64,000 nucleotides of DNA from Acidithiobacillus sp. HP-2 (GCF_015100155.1 NZ_JACKZA010000007.1:106788-170787); one strand, 5' to 3'; positions 44,204-53,267 are shown, counted from the first letter of the stretch. A program made the numbers and translations. Notes: a model not told the origin generated them from the letters alone.

Positions 44204-44229
44204 TAATGTGCAACAAAGTTGCATATAAG
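44204..44229 (+). promoter_or_regulatory. Putative Zur-operated promoter between porin and metal ABC importer
   Basis: The perfect dyad TGCAAC-AAA-GTTGCA (44209-44223) is followed at once by the -10-like TATAAG (44224-44229). ATGTGCAAC, two variable bases, AGTTGCATAT is shared with the site at 39.8 kb. A repressor here would cover the importer promoter and may also control the divergent OprB-like porin. Confidence 0.65.
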
Positions 44230-44277
44230 TATGACGCACAAACATCTCGTTATCAACACCACGTTAGGAGAATTACT

Positions 44278-45234
44278 ATGTATCGCGCTGAATCCAATGA
44301 GTTATCGCCATCTAAACTGTTCAGGCGGCATACTGGCGCCGGACGTCGTTTTCTGCCCATGCTGCCCTTGTTGCTGGGTCTGGGCGCTGCACAAATGGCC
44401 GCAGCAGACACCATTCATGCCGTAGGCGTGGAAAATGAATATGCCAACGTCATCAGCCAGATTGGTGGAAAATATGTTGAGGTGAGTGCCATTGAGAGCA
44501 ATCCCAATACCGATCCCCATACGTTTGAGGCGAGCCCTGCTGTGGCCAGAGAAATTGCGGCGGCCCAGCTGGTGGTCCGTAACGGCGTGGGTTATGACAG
44601 TTGGGCCAAAAAAATTCTGGCGGCTGATCCTAATTCCAAGCGGGAGGTGATTGTGGTTCAGGATCTTTTGCATTTACCCGACAGCACCAAAAACCCGCAT
44701 CTTTGGTACAAACCGGAAACCATGCCGGCGGTGGTCAAGGCGGTTGCGGCGAGCCTGAGCAAGCTGGATCCTGCCCATGCCGCCTTTTTCAAGGCCAATG
44801 TTCAAAAGTTTGATGCTTCGCTGAAACCCTGGTATGCCGCCATTGCCAGTTTCAAAGCGAAATATCCCCATACTCCGGTAGCGGTTACCGAACCCGTAGC
44901 CGATTACATGTTGCAGGCGGCAGGCTGTGATCTGAAAACCCCCTGGAATCTCCAGGCGGCAATCATGAATGGGACCGATCCGGCCCCCCAGGATGTCAGC
45001 ATCCAGAATCAGCTTTTCAAAAATCATCAGGTCAAGGTGTTTCTGTATAACCAGCAGGTCACTGACTCCCTGACTGCGTCTTTCCTGAATAATGCCAAGG
45101 CGGCACATATTCCGGTTGTGGGCGTTTATGAAACCATGCCAACCGGGTACACTTATCAATCCTGGATGCTCGCAGAAGTGAATGCCCTGCGCGCATCCGT
45201 AGAAAATGGTACCTCTACGACGGTGTTGAAATAA
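44278..45234 (+). CDS. Metal-binding lipoprotein-like solute-binding protein of a Zn/Mn ABC importer (ZnuA/PsaA family)
   Basis: 318 residues from the ATG at 44278, with AGGAG seven bases upstream. A signal peptide (about 22-43) lacks a lipobox, so the protein is periplasmic. The four expected metal ligands by position are H81 (NTDPHTFE), H141 (NPHLWYKP), E205 (VTEPVADY) and E285 (VYETMP). Glu rather than His at the third site is like the manganese binder PsaA, while Glu instead of Asp at the fourth is unusual. There is no His-rich loop. It delivers the metal to the two permeases downstream. The operator is zinc-type, so zinc is the likely cargo but manganese or iron is possible. Confidence 0.85.
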   Translation: MYRAESNELSPSKLFRRHTGAGRRFLPMLPLLLGLGAAQMAAADTIHAVGVENEYANVISQIGGKYVEVSAIESNPNTDPHTFEASPAVAREIAAAQLVVRNGVGYDSWAKKILAADPNSKREVIVVQDLLHLPDSTKNPHLWYKPETMPAVVKAVAASLSKLDPAHAAFFKANVQKFDASLKPWYAAIASFKAKYPHTPVAVTEPVADYMLQAAGCDLKTPWNLQAAIMNGTDPAPQDVSIQNQLFKNHQVKVFLYNQQVTDSLTASFLNNAKAAHIPVVGVYETMPTGYTYQSWMLAEVNALRASVENGTSTTVLK

Positions 45235-45238
45235 TATC

Positions 45239-46060
45239 TTGACCAATCAGAGTCCGATTCTTGCGGTCGCAGATCTTTCTGTGGATCTGGGCGGCCGCAG
45301 TATTTTACGGGATGTCAGTTTTGATCTGTATCCCGGGCAGCTCTGCGCCCTGATTGGTGAAAATGGGGCGGGTAAAACCACCCTGTTACGTACCTTGCTG
45401 GGCCTGATTACCCAGCGTGCCGGCACGGTGCTGATCGGTGCTGCGCCAGCTCGGGAACATCGGGAGCTGGTGGGCTATGTTCCTCAGAAAATCAATTTTG
45501 ATCCGGATCTGCCCTTGCGCACCCGCGATTTGGTGCGTTTGGGGCTGGATGGTCAGCGTTTGGGTCTGCCGTTTTTTAATGGACGAACCCGCCATGTAGT
45601 AGATCAGGCCTTGCAAGCCGTGGGCGCGGAGGACTTTGCCGATCAGCGGGTTGGGGAATTATCGGGGGGGCAGCAGCAGCGTGCCGTCATCGCCCACGCT
45701 CTGGTGCGTAAGCCGCGTCTGCTGATTCTGGATGAACCTCTGGCAAATCTCGATTTTGGTAGCGCCAATGCACTGGTGGATTTGCTGGGGCGCTTGATTG
45801 TCCAGCAGCAAATGACGGTGCTGGTGACTGCCCACGACATGAATCCGCTGATTCCGGTGATGGACCGTCTGGTGTATCTGGTAGACGGGCGCGCTGCCAC
45901 CGGTACGGTTGCCGAGGTCGTGCAGGCGGAGGTACTCAGCAAGCTTTACGGTTATCCCGTTTCGGTTCTGCACCATGGCGGGCGGATTCTGGTGCTGCCC
46001 GATGCCCCCGAAAATGCCGATGTGGCCAATATGAATCGTTGTGCAGGTCACGGAGTGTGA
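45239..46060 (+). CDS. ATPase of the metal ABC importer (ZnuC-like)
   Basis: 273 residues from a TTG at 45239, four bases after the binding-protein stop. The ABC motifs are complete: Walker A GENGAGKTT, Q-loop VPQ, signature LSGGQQQR, Walker B LLILDEPLANLD and the H-loop HD in VTAHDMN. It powers import of the metal delivered by the preceding gene product. The stop (46060) is four bases before the first permease start. Confidence 0.93.
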   Translation: MTNQSPILAVADLSVDLGGRSILRDVSFDLYPGQLCALIGENGAGKTTLLRTLLGLITQRAGTVLIGAAPAREHRELVGYVPQKINFDPDLPLRTRDLVRLGLDGQRLGLPFFNGRTRHVVDQALQAVGAEDFADQRVGELSGGQQQRAVIAHALVRKPRLLILDEPLANLDFGSANALVDLLGRLIVQQQMTVLVTAHDMNPLIPVMDRLVYLVDGRAATGTVAEVVQAEVLSKLYGYPVSVLHHGGRILVLPDAPENADVANMNRCAGHGV

Positions 46061-46064
46061 GCGG

Positions 46065-46946
46065 ATGTTTGCTTTTTTAAGCAGTCAGCCGGTACAGACT
46101 GCGCTTATTGTGGGCAGCTGCGCGGCGTTGGTCAGTGCCCTGATTGGGGTGTTTACTGTGTTGCGTGGAAATGCTTTCGCCGGTCATGCCCTGGCTGATG
46201 TCAGCAGTGCCGGAGGAGCCGCTTCGTTTTTATGGGGTATCAGCCCCTTGCTGGGGTTTCTCGGCATGGCCTGGATTGCTGCATTCGGGATGGAATTTCT
46301 GGGGGTCCGCAAGGCGCGGGAAAGAGATTTGGCGACCGGCATTGTGCTGGGTGCTGGCCTGGGGCTTTCCGCTTTGTTTTTATATCTGGATGTCACTACC
46401 ACCAGTACCACCGGTGCCGCTGTATCGGTGATGTTCGGGTCTTTATTCGCCATTTCGCAAGGCTTGATCTGGCCGGCCATCCTGGCGGTACTGGCGGTGT
46501 TTTTGCTGGTCGGCTTGTTTTATCGGCCGCTGATTCTGACAGCGGTGGACCCGGATCTGGCGACTTTGCGGGGTGTTTCCCCACGCTGGATGGGTTTGCT
46601 ACAACTTCTGGTGCTGGGACTGGCCGTTGCGGTTTGTGCTCTGGCGATTGGCGCGGTACTGGCGACGGCGCTCCTGATCGGCCCTGCCGGAGCAGCGATT
46701 CGTCTCAGTCGACGACCTGCCCAGGCCATTTTCTGGGCGATGATGATTGCCCTGACGGCGGTCTGGTCGGGAATCTGGATGGCCTATGAAAGTTATTACT
46801 GGTTTTCAGGTAATGCCTGGCCCGTCAGTTTTTTTGTGGTGGTCCTGATTTTTCTGTTTTATCTGCTGGCTATGTTCGGTTCTTCGTGGCAACACAAATA
46901 CCGGCGCCGGGGCATCACGTCCCTGCGCCGTCTTCAGGAGCCTTAG
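46065..46946 (+). CDS. First permease of the metal ABC importer (ABC-3 family)
   Basis: 293 residues from the ATG at 46065; GGAG lies nine bases upstream. About eight to nine helices. ABC-3 features: GVFTVLRGNAFAGHALADVSSAGGAASF near the N-terminus and GAVLATALLIGPAGAAIRLSRRPAQA near the end. It forms the membrane channel with the following gene product. Unlike ZnuB, which forms a homodimer, this system encodes two different permeases. Confidence 0.9.
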   Translation: MFAFLSSQPVQTALIVGSCAALVSALIGVFTVLRGNAFAGHALADVSSAGGAASFLWGISPLLGFLGMAWIAAFGMEFLGVRKARERDLATGIVLGAGLGLSALFLYLDVTTTSTTGAAVSVMFGSLFAISQGLIWPAILAVLAVFLLVGLFYRPLILTAVDPDLATLRGVSPRWMGLLQLLVLGLAVAVCALAIGAVLATALLIGPAGAAIRLSRRPAQAIFWAMMIALTAVWSGIWMAYESYYWFSGNAWPVSFFVVVLIFLFYLLAMFGSSWQHKYRRRGITSLRRLQEP

Positions 46947-46948
46947 CC

Positions 46949-47767
46949 GTGTTTTCCAGTTTTATGATCAACACCTGGATTGCGGGTACCGCCATTGCCC
47001 TGGTAGCCGCACTGGTCGGTTATTTTGTGGTTATTCGCCATTCGGCCTTTGCGGCCCATGCCTTGCCGTTGGGAGCCTTTCCGGGGGCGGCAGCGGCTAA
47101 TCTGCTCGGAGTGAATCCTTTTGTTGGTCTGCTGGTTTTTGTGGGAATGGGGGTGCTGCTCTTGCGTCAATTGGCCCGTATAGGGCGGCGTGACGTGGGA
47201 ACCGGACTGCTACTGGTGCTTTTTCTGGGAGTCGGTGCGCTTTTTCTCAGCATGACCAGTGAATACGCCCCTGAGGTATTTTCTCTGCTTTTTGGTGAGA
47301 TGCTGGGCATCAGCGATGCGGATTTGTGGCCCATACTGGGGATTTGCGCTCTGGTCTCGGTGGTCATGATCACTATTTTTCGCCCCTTGCTGCTGGATTC
47401 CAGCTTCCCTGATCTGGCTGCTTTACAGGGGATTTCTGCCGCACGCATGGATCTGATTTTTTTAAGTCTGCTGGCGCTGGTGACGGCTTCAGCCCTGCCA
47501 GTCGTCGGTGCCTTTCTGGTGTTTACCTTGTTGGTGGGGCCGCCTGCTGCTGCCCAGTCGCTGAGTATTCACCCGCTGCGCAGTCTGCTCCTGGCGGTAA
47601 TTTTTGCCGAGAGCAGCATCTGGTCAGCCATTGCGCTGTCCTATTGGACCAACTGGCCCATCGGTTTTTTTGTCGGCATGCTGGGCGCCGGACTTTTTAC
47701 CCTGGCCCGCAGTTATCGCCACTGGAGTCAGCGAGAACGCCCGGTCGTGCAGGTTTCTGGCTTGTGA
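46949..47767 (+). CDS. Second permease of the metal ABC importer (ABC-3 family)
   Basis: 272 residues from a GTG at 46949, with AGGAG eight bases upstream; the frame is open back to 46886, inside the preceding gene. Same fold as its neighbour: VVIRHSAFAAHALPLGAFPGAAAANLL and GAFLVFTLLVGPPAAAQSLS. The pair resembles heterodimeric metal permeases of the MntCD/TroCD type. End of the importer operon; no terminator was seen after it. Confidence 0.9.
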   Translation: MFSSFMINTWIAGTAIALVAALVGYFVVIRHSAFAAHALPLGAFPGAAAANLLGVNPFVGLLVFVGMGVLLLRQLARIGRRDVGTGLLLVLFLGVGALFLSMTSEYAPEVFSLLFGEMLGISDADLWPILGICALVSVVMITIFRPLLLDSSFPDLAALQGISAARMDLIFLSLLALVTASALPVVGAFLVFTLLVGPPAAAQSLSIHPLRSLLLAVIFAESSIWSAIALSYWTNWPIGFFVGMLGAGLFTLARSYRHWSQRERPVVQVSGL

Positions 47768-48099
47768 ATAATGCCCACGCTGAGCAGAACGGCCACCGGA
47801 CCGAAAGGGAGACAACGCGCGATAAAAATAAAAAAATAACTTATGAAACAACAGTATATGCAATCAAGCGCTAATCGCCAACCACGCAATGAGCGCCATA
47901 TAAGCCAGAGCCATCATGACGGACAAGGTATATAAAGATCGGGAAGTAATGAGGGGGCTATCGTTATCGGATCTGATCAATGGCTTTCACAATAAAGCGA
48001 GTCAGGGACCTTCTGGGAGCCAGTCGTCATCCACTGCTGACGCATGTTGCACGGTTCGTCCGATTCTCAAGGTGCCGTCGGATAAACTCTTTGACATAT
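47768..48099. other. Intergenic region without a convincing gene
   Basis: Between the importer operon and a small minus-strand gene. A 66-codon plus frame (47916-48116) lacks a ribosome binding site and resembles nothing known. No terminator hairpin with a T-tract was found. Confidence 0.45.
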
Positions 48100-48309
48100 T
48101 TAAAGGATATCTTTAATCAGCATGAATACGGAAAAAATCTCCGCAACCAAGCCTATACCTACAATAAATAAAACATGAATCAGATCACCCAGCAAACGGG
48201 AAATATCTATGCGCAAGGTGATAATCGACCAGAAGTCCTCCGCTGCCGAAAAAAACAGCATGAGTACCACCAGTATGGGAATTCCAATAATCGCCAACAG
48301 CCAGATCAT
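48100..48309 (-). CDS. Small two-helix membrane protein of unknown function
   Basis: 69 residues. A strong GAGGAGG lies about eight bases before the ATG at 48309. Two hydrophobic helices (about 2-19 and 42-65) are joined by a polar loop containing EDFWSIITLRIDISRLLGD. Composition is that of a real inner-membrane miniprotein. Family not recognised. Confidence 0.65.
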   Translation of the reverse strand: MIWLLAIIGIPILVVLMLFFSAAEDFWSIITLRIDISRLLGDLIHVLFIVGIGLVAEIFSVFMLIKDIL

Positions 48310-48491
48310 GATCAGTGCCTCCTCAATGATTACCTTTGGATCATCAACGATATCAGCCTGCGAGACAAGTCAGCGAGTAATAACCAGCGGGGAAGACGCC
48401 TCCCCATTCCTTTATCCTGCCGGTATTTGAATGCTATTCTGCTTGATAGCCTGACCTATGTGTCAGAAGCACCAAGCGGACAATTGATTGG

Positions 48492-48887
48492 ATGAGCCTC
48501 GCCACTGACCTGCTCCTTGCGCAAACCATTCTGGTCATTCACCTGGCCGTAATAACTTTCAATATTTTTGGTTTGGTGGTTATACCAATCGGAGCATGGC
48601 GCGGGTGGCCTTGGGTCAGGATATTCTGGTGGCGCGCATTACACCTTGGCGCACTCTTCGTTGTGGCCATTCAAGCTGTGTTGGGTCGAGCGTGTTTTCT
48701 GACCATTTGGCAGAGTCAATTGCAGCAGGCTGCCGGAGAACAAGGGTACCGGCAGCCATTTATTCAGACTTGGATAGATCACCTGCTGTTTTGGAATCTT
48801 CCGATCCTCTTTTTCAGCACCATTTATGTTCTGGTATGGATTTATGTGCTTTTTCTCTGGTGGCGAGTACCACCACGCTGGCGCTGA
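48492..48887 (+). CDS. DUF2784-family membrane protein
   Basis: 131 residues with four hydrophobic helices. The N-terminal helix carries the family His (VIHLAVITFNIFGLVVIPIGAWRGW), the second the Trp-Arg-x2-His element (WWRALHLGALFVVAIQAVLGRACFLT), and the C-terminal half has the aromatic HLLFWNLP. Function of the family is unknown. It stands alone; the ATG at 48492 follows only a weak site. Confidence 0.75.
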   Translation: MSLATDLLLAQTILVIHLAVITFNIFGLVVIPIGAWRGWPWVRIFWWRALHLGALFVVAIQAVLGRACFLTIWQSQLQQAAGEQGYRQPFIQTWIDHLLFWNLPILFFSTIYVLVWIYVLFLWWRVPPRWR

Positions 48888-48967
48888 TTGAGTGCCTGGT
48901 CATCGGTCAGCGCCTGGATCAGGACGTCGAGGATTACCCGAATCAGCATAAAAGCCTGTACTGACAT
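48842..48967 (-). CDS. Possible miniprotein antisense to the end of the DUF2784 gene
   Basis: 41 codons (MSVQAFMLIRVILDVLIQAL...) with AGGTGA five bases before the ATG at 48967. An amphipathic or membrane-associated first half and a basic tail are predicted. It overlaps the last 46 bases of the DUF2784 gene on the other strand. Short, unrecognised, and supported only by the binding site and composition. Confidence 0.3.
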   Translation of the reverse strand: MSVQAFMLIRVILDVLIQALTDDQALNQRQRGGTRHQRKST

Positions 48968-49301
48968 AGTCACCTTTCATCCAGATACTCGGAAATGAAC
49001 GTATCTCTGACTGGTAGCTGAGAAAGGCTAAAAGCACTCTGGTAGACCTTTATCCTGTTGCTGTACCAGGAGTCGCGTCATTCTTAGGTAAATCTCTTAC
49101 GGTCATCTGAAGCGCTCCACCCCGATCTGGGTAAAATAAAGATTTAGTGAAATCGAGGATCAGTGAATTCTTCATCGTGCTGTACCCGTCTCCTGCCATT
49201 GTAGTAGTGTGACTCCACAGATTTTTTTCTCTACAAGACATGAAGCGCTCATAAGGCGCGCATAGGAAACCGATGCCTTCCAAGCTTTTTGTAAATCAGC
49301 T
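48968..49301. other. Intergenic region without a convincing gene
   Basis: A minus-strand frame (49050-49283) includes the protein-like stretch DRGGALQMTVRDLPKND but has no good start. It may be the relic of a longer gene. Nothing else is supported. Confidence 0.4.
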
Positions 49302-50159
49302 ATGACTACCGCGTATGACCGTGAAATTCTCCAGTTAGATCCGGTCAAGGATCACTGCCGAATCACCTTTCTGATGGCAACTTGTGCGTATCCTTTTGAT
49401 ATACCGCGTGCGCTTGAACTAGCCCTGTTTCGTACGTATGCGGTACCCCGCATTTCTGGTCTCCTTCGCCACACAGGAGAACTCACTGAACGCACCCGCA
49501 AACGTTACGATGATACCGACCTGCTCCTCAGTGAATTGATTGAACACGGCTACGATAGTCCACGAGGGCAGGCTGCCATTGAAAACATCAACCGCCAGCA
49601 CGCCAGATATACGATTCGCAATGATGACTATCTATATGTATTGTCTACGTTTATTTTTGAACCGATACGATGGATAGCGCGTTTCGGGCACCGCCCCCTG
49701 TCAGAAAAAGAACGCTTGGCCTGGTTCCACTTCTGGCGGGCCATAGGCATGCGCATGAACATTCAGGATATTCATGATGAATATGCTCAACTGGAGCAGT
49801 TTAATCGTTCCTATGAGGCAGAGCGTTTTCATTATTCCAATTCAAACCGGCATGTTGCAGACAAAACGATAGACTTGCTGCTGGGCTTTTATATGCCGCC
49901 CGTACTGTTTCGACTGGGACGGCCTGCCGTTTATGCGCTACTGGATCGCCCCTTACTCAATGCCTTGGGCTTATCTGGACAATCAATCTGGTTGAGCCGG
50001 GTGCTCACCCGTGCATTACTTTTGCGAGGAAGAATAGCCAGTGCGCTACCGCTCAGAAACAAACCCGTGATGCGTACGCAATTGCACCGGCCAACCTACC
50101 CAGATGGCTATCGCATTGACGATCTTGGTCCAGAAAAACCTATGCAGAAGCGGGATTGA
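49302..50159 (+). CDS. DUF2236 (MpaB/latex-clearing-protein-like) oxygenase-family protein
   Basis: 285 residues, mostly helical. The family stretch is clear: NDDYLYVLSTFIFEPIRWIARFGHRPLSEKERLAWFHFWRAIGMRMNI. A preceding helix carries HARYTIRND and a later one YMPPVLF. Lcp-type members hold a b-type haem bound by His near the conserved Asp/Arg segment and cleave isoprenoids with oxygen. Most short DUF2236 proteins have no known substrate. Possible ligand His include those in NINRQHARY. Transcribed alone. Confidence 0.75.
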   Translation: MTTAYDREILQLDPVKDHCRITFLMATCAYPFDIPRALELALFRTYAVPRISGLLRHTGELTERTRKRYDDTDLLLSELIEHGYDSPRGQAAIENINRQHARYTIRNDDYLYVLSTFIFEPIRWIARFGHRPLSEKERLAWFHFWRAIGMRMNIQDIHDEYAQLEQFNRSYEAERFHYSNSNRHVADKTIDLLLGFYMPPVLFRLGRPAVYALLDRPLLNALGLSGQSIWLSRVLTRALLLRGRIASALPLRNKPVMRTQLHRPTYPDGYRIDDLGPEKPMQKRD

Positions 50160-50424
50160 AGGTCTACTTTAAAGACAAGCTCTTGGCCTTTCCTGTCTGC
50201 CAGTCGCGATTCTCAATGTTCATGCTCAAAAGACTGACTTGCTGCCGTCGAGTCCTGATGGTCAGCAGCAGACTGGAAGCGGCCATTCATTTTTCGATTC
50301 CTCGGTAGTGTGGTAAGCCCATCCTTGAACTGGCGAACTTATTACACAAAAACCACCTGTTCGATTTGGTTTTTTATGATAATCTGAGGAATATAAAGAA
50401 TTTCGCATGCCTAATGAGACTTTT

Positions 50425-50772
50425 ATGACTGACATCCCCAATTGCCCTGCCTGTGGCTCTGTTTTCACCTATCAAGATGGCGAACTTTTGGTGTGCCCTG
50501 AGTGTGCACACGAGTGGAAAGCAAGCCAAGATATAGAACCTCATGAAAATAAAGTCACTCATAAAGATGCTGTTGGGAACATATTGGTGGATGGAAATTC
50601 TGTTACCATCATTAAGGATCTTAAGGTGAAAGGAAGCAGTTCGACGCTTAAAATTGGCACCAAGGTACGGAATATTCGCTTAATTGACGAAGATCACAAT
50701 ATCGACTGCAAGATTGACGGATTTGGTCCTATGAAGCTGAAATCTGAATTTGTCAAGAAAACTGAAGCCTGA
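50425..50772 (+). CDS. yjdM: PhnA/YjdM-family zinc-ribbon protein
   Basis: 115 residues from the ATG at 50425, which matches the family N-terminus ([12 protein letters not shown]); an ATG six codons earlier is possible. An N-terminal zinc ribbon CPAC...CPECAHEW is followed by the PhnA domain [17 protein letters not shown] and [31 protein letters not shown]. Nearly the whole length can be aligned to Escherichia coli YjdM. Its role is unsettled; the phosphonate link is historical. Confidence 0.93.
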   Translation: MTDIPNCPACGSVFTYQDGELLVCPECAHEWKASQDIEPHENKVTHKDAVGNILVDGNSVTIIKDLKVKGSSSTLKIGTKVRNIRLIDEDHNIDCKIDGFGPMKLKSEFVKKTEA

Positions 50773-50881
50773 TCCTGATCAGATACGGTCCCCTTACTTT
50801 TCAGGATCATCCCACTAGAAGTATTCAACAGGTAAGAAGTTCTATTGGCTGAAATAAGGCTGATGTTGACATTTCAGGTTG

Positions 50882-51517
50882 TTAGCGCGGTCTGGGTAAA
50901 CTCCAGTGCCGGTACAGGGCCATCATCCGCAGAACAAAAGTCAGTGATGCGCCAGCCATAGTACTTTCGATGGCGGGTAAATGCATATAATCGCCAACCA
51001 GAGTAACCGCTGCTCCTAACAAGGCCGCAGACGCATAGATTTCTGCACGCAACACCACAGGAATCTGGGCGGTTAAAATGTCGCGCACCATGCCGCCGCC
51101 AATGCCGCTGATCATCCCCAAAACTGCTGCCATGACCGGAGACAAGCCAAAAGTCAAAGCCTTTTGTGCCCCTGTAGCAGCAAAAACACCGAGGCCGGCA
51201 GCATCAAAAAGCAGTACGGGGTGGCGCAAATGATCAAAAAGGTGATGAAAGAAAAATACACCAACACCCACGAGAACTGCTAGGGCCATGATATGCCAGT
51301 TGGCGATGGCCTCCGGGGGAATGGCACCGATCAGCAAATCCCGTAAGATCCCCCCTGAAACCGCAGTAACAACGCCCAATACGACAATACCAAAAATATC
51401 CATTTGACTGCGCACCCCGCGCATTGCCCCGCTGACGGCAAAGGCGAATATCCCTAATAGGTTGATCAGGTTCAAGAAGAATGTTGTGGTAAAATGACTC
51501 AACTGCACGGTCTCCAT
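50882..51517 (-). CDS. TRIC-type (UPF0126/YicG-like) trimeric cation channel family protein
   Basis: 211 residues from the ATG at 51517; the frame begins at a TTG at 51538. Seven helices are predicted, in two similar halves, each with the Gly-Arg-Asp signature SGGILRDLLIG and GGGMVRDIL that lines the pore. Bacterial and archaeal TRIC homologues conduct K+ or other monovalent cations; some relatives are glycine-linked. Transcribed alone. No good ribosome binding site is visible. Confidence 0.88.
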   Translation of the reverse strand: METVQLSHFTTTFFLNLINLLGIFAFAVSGAMRGVRSQMDIFGIVVLGVVTAVSGGILRDLLIGAIPPEAIANWHIMALAVLVGVGVFFFHHLFDHLRHPVLLFDAAGLGVFAATGAQKALTFGLSPVMAAVLGMISGIGGGMVRDILTAQIPVVLRAEIYASAALLGAAVTLVGDYMHLPAIESTMAGASLTFVLRMMALYRHWSLPRPR

Positions 51518-51760
51518 TTTTTGGTTTTTTTGCGCCAATAGATCGAGCGCCGGGGGATACTATATGGTTAGGTAACCGGGTGGAAGTCATCCATCCTTTG
51601 GGGCCTTGGAACAACTGCGCAATGGTATAAATTGCCACGCGGGACCGGTTTTAGTGGAAATACTTTGTGGACGGTAGAGACTTAAGCTGGGGCAGTTATC
51701 AACTGATCAAGCTAGTCGACATAGGTCTGTTGGAAGCGCTCTTTGGATCGTTTGTTCGCT

Positions 51761-52207
51761 TCATGGCGCTTTCCGGTCAGTGCTCAAGCGGCTGCGGGCT
51801 ACGAGGAAGTAAGCGATACCGGTAGCCAACAGGGCGCCGCTGATCATGGCGTAGAATACGAGATCATCCTGCGGAATGGTTTCCCCTCCGCCTTTCACGG
51901 GGATCAAGATCAGTTGTCTTAACAGCGTAATCATGGCGACTTCAAAAAAGACCTCGACATGGAAAATACCACTGCGCATGAAGGTGATTTCGGCGGAAAT
52001 CAGGGCTGACAGGACCCAAACAATAAAAAGCGTACCTAAGGCGTGGAGAAAGCCAGCTGCCAGTATGTGCTCCCGGAAGGCGTCCACCACATCATGACTG
52101 AATTGGATCATGATCAATACGCTGGCAGCCGCCAAGGCGACGGCAATAAACAGGTGAAGGGTATAATTCAGCATTCGTAGAACGCCGTTGAAACCATCAT
52201 TCAACAT
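51761..52207 (-). CDS. PsiE-family membrane protein
   Basis: 148 residues from the ATG at 52207, with AAAGGAG seven bases upstream. Four helices. The conserved region RSGIFHVEVFFEVAMITLLRQLILIPVKGGGET contains the Glu and Arg pattern of phosphate-starvation-inducible PsiE proteins. Function of the family is unclear. Transcribed alone. Confidence 0.85.
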   Translation of the reverse strand: MLNDGFNGVLRMLNYTLHLFIAVALAAASVLIMIQFSHDVVDAFREHILAAGFLHALGTLFIVWVLSALISAEITFMRSGIFHVEVFFEVAMITLLRQLILIPVKGGGETIPQDDLVFYAMISGALLATGIAYFLVARSRLSTDRKAP

Positions 52208-52463
52208 CAGGACTCCTTTGGCTGGATGCGCATGCCTGGCGACGCAGGGCATGATAGATGATAACGAGGGAACCCTGCCATTGATTTAGTCTGGCAAATA
52301 ATAATAAATAAATTATAAACATATAAAAATTAATCAATCTACTGAACTCAGCGAATCCATAAATCCACGATAATGTCGTTTCCAGTATCCCTCGCGAGCT
52401 AAGAGCGATGATGAAGTGGTATATTACCGCATAACCGTAGCGGAGCATTACCCTTACACATGG
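52208..52463. other. Intergenic region
   Basis: A+T-rich stretch between two minus-strand genes, without a supported frame. It should hold the psiE-like promoter. Confidence 0.45.
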
Positions 52464-53267
52464 TTACACAAGATCATCTTCCTGATAGGGCAATAAAATC
52501 ACCAGTTTCATATCCGTATGTGCCGCTGGTAATAAGGTGCTTTGTTCATACACCACGCGCCCATGCACTGGGTGCTGGAATACCCGGCGGCCGCCTTCTC
52601 TTTCCACTACATCCTGGGCAGGCCAGAGCCCGGCAAATGTGCGGCTCTGACTTTGCAGTTGGGTGATGATCCGGGCCATTTCGGGATCATCCAGGTGTTT
52701 GCCAACATCGGCACGAAACTCGGCGACCAGACGTCGGCAACGGCTTTGCCAATCATCCACAAAGTTTTTGGCGCCGGGGTCGAGGAACAGAAATTTCAGT
52801 AAATTGGGAGGCTTTTCCTCAGGAGCCGGGCTGGCTGGTAACCAGCCCGCAAAATGTGCGGCGGCGGCCGTATTCCAGGCAAGCACATTCCAGTAGCGAT
52901 CCAGAATATAGGCGGGATATTGCAGGATTTTGAGAAGGTGGAGCAGGGTGGGCGCTACGGCAGAAGGGGGAGATTCCAGCTGGGGATCAGCCTTGCCCGC
53001 AAGATGAAACAAATGCTGCCGTTCAGCATGGGATAGTTGCAGTACCTTGCTGAGGCGATCCAGCGTGGGCACGGAAGGCTGTATTGGCCGCCCCTGCTCA
53101 ATCCAGGTGATCCAGGTGCCACTGACTCCCGAGAGCATGGCGAGTTCTTCGCGGCGCAGCCCGGTAGTGCGACGGCGTCCAAGCGCATTCAGGCCAGCCT
53201 GCTGCGGTGTTGTTTTTTCGCGGTGGCGACGAATAAACGCCCCCAAGGCCAAGTTGTCTCCGGACAT
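52464..53267 (-). CDS. XRE-family regulator with MmyB-like ligand-binding domain
   Basis: 267 residues from the ATG at 53267 (MSGDNLALGAFIRRHREK). The helix-turn-helix (GLRREELAMLSGVSGTWITWIEQGR) is preceded by the usual RRRTTGLRREE, and followed by the MmyB-like PAS-type domain with PAYILDRYWNVLAWNTAAAAHF and WPAQDV. Such proteins bind a small lipophilic ligand or fatty acid and usually control a divergent enzyme gene. Here the divergent gene is a methyltransferase, with the dyad at 53305 between them. Confidence 0.9.
   Translation of the reverse strand: MSGDNLALGAFIRRHREKTTPQQAGLNALGRRRTTGLRREELAMLSGVSGTWITWIEQGRPIQPSVPTLDRLSKVLQLSHAERQHLFHLAGKADPQLESPPSAVAPTLLHLLKILQYPAYILDRYWNVLAWNTAAAAHFAGWLPASPAPEEKPPNLLKFLFLDPGAKNFVDDWQSRCRRLVAEFRADVGKHLDDPEMARIITQLQSQSRTFAGLWPAQDVVEREGGRRVFQHPVHGRVVYEQSTLLPAAHTDMKLVILLPYQEDDLV

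Noticed and set aside
47916..48116. 66-codon plus frame
   Set aside because: No ribosome binding site and no similarity to a known protein.
49050..49283. 77-codon minus frame containing DRGGALQMTVRDLPKND
   Set aside because: A possible gene relic, but start and binding site are lacking and the family is not recognised.
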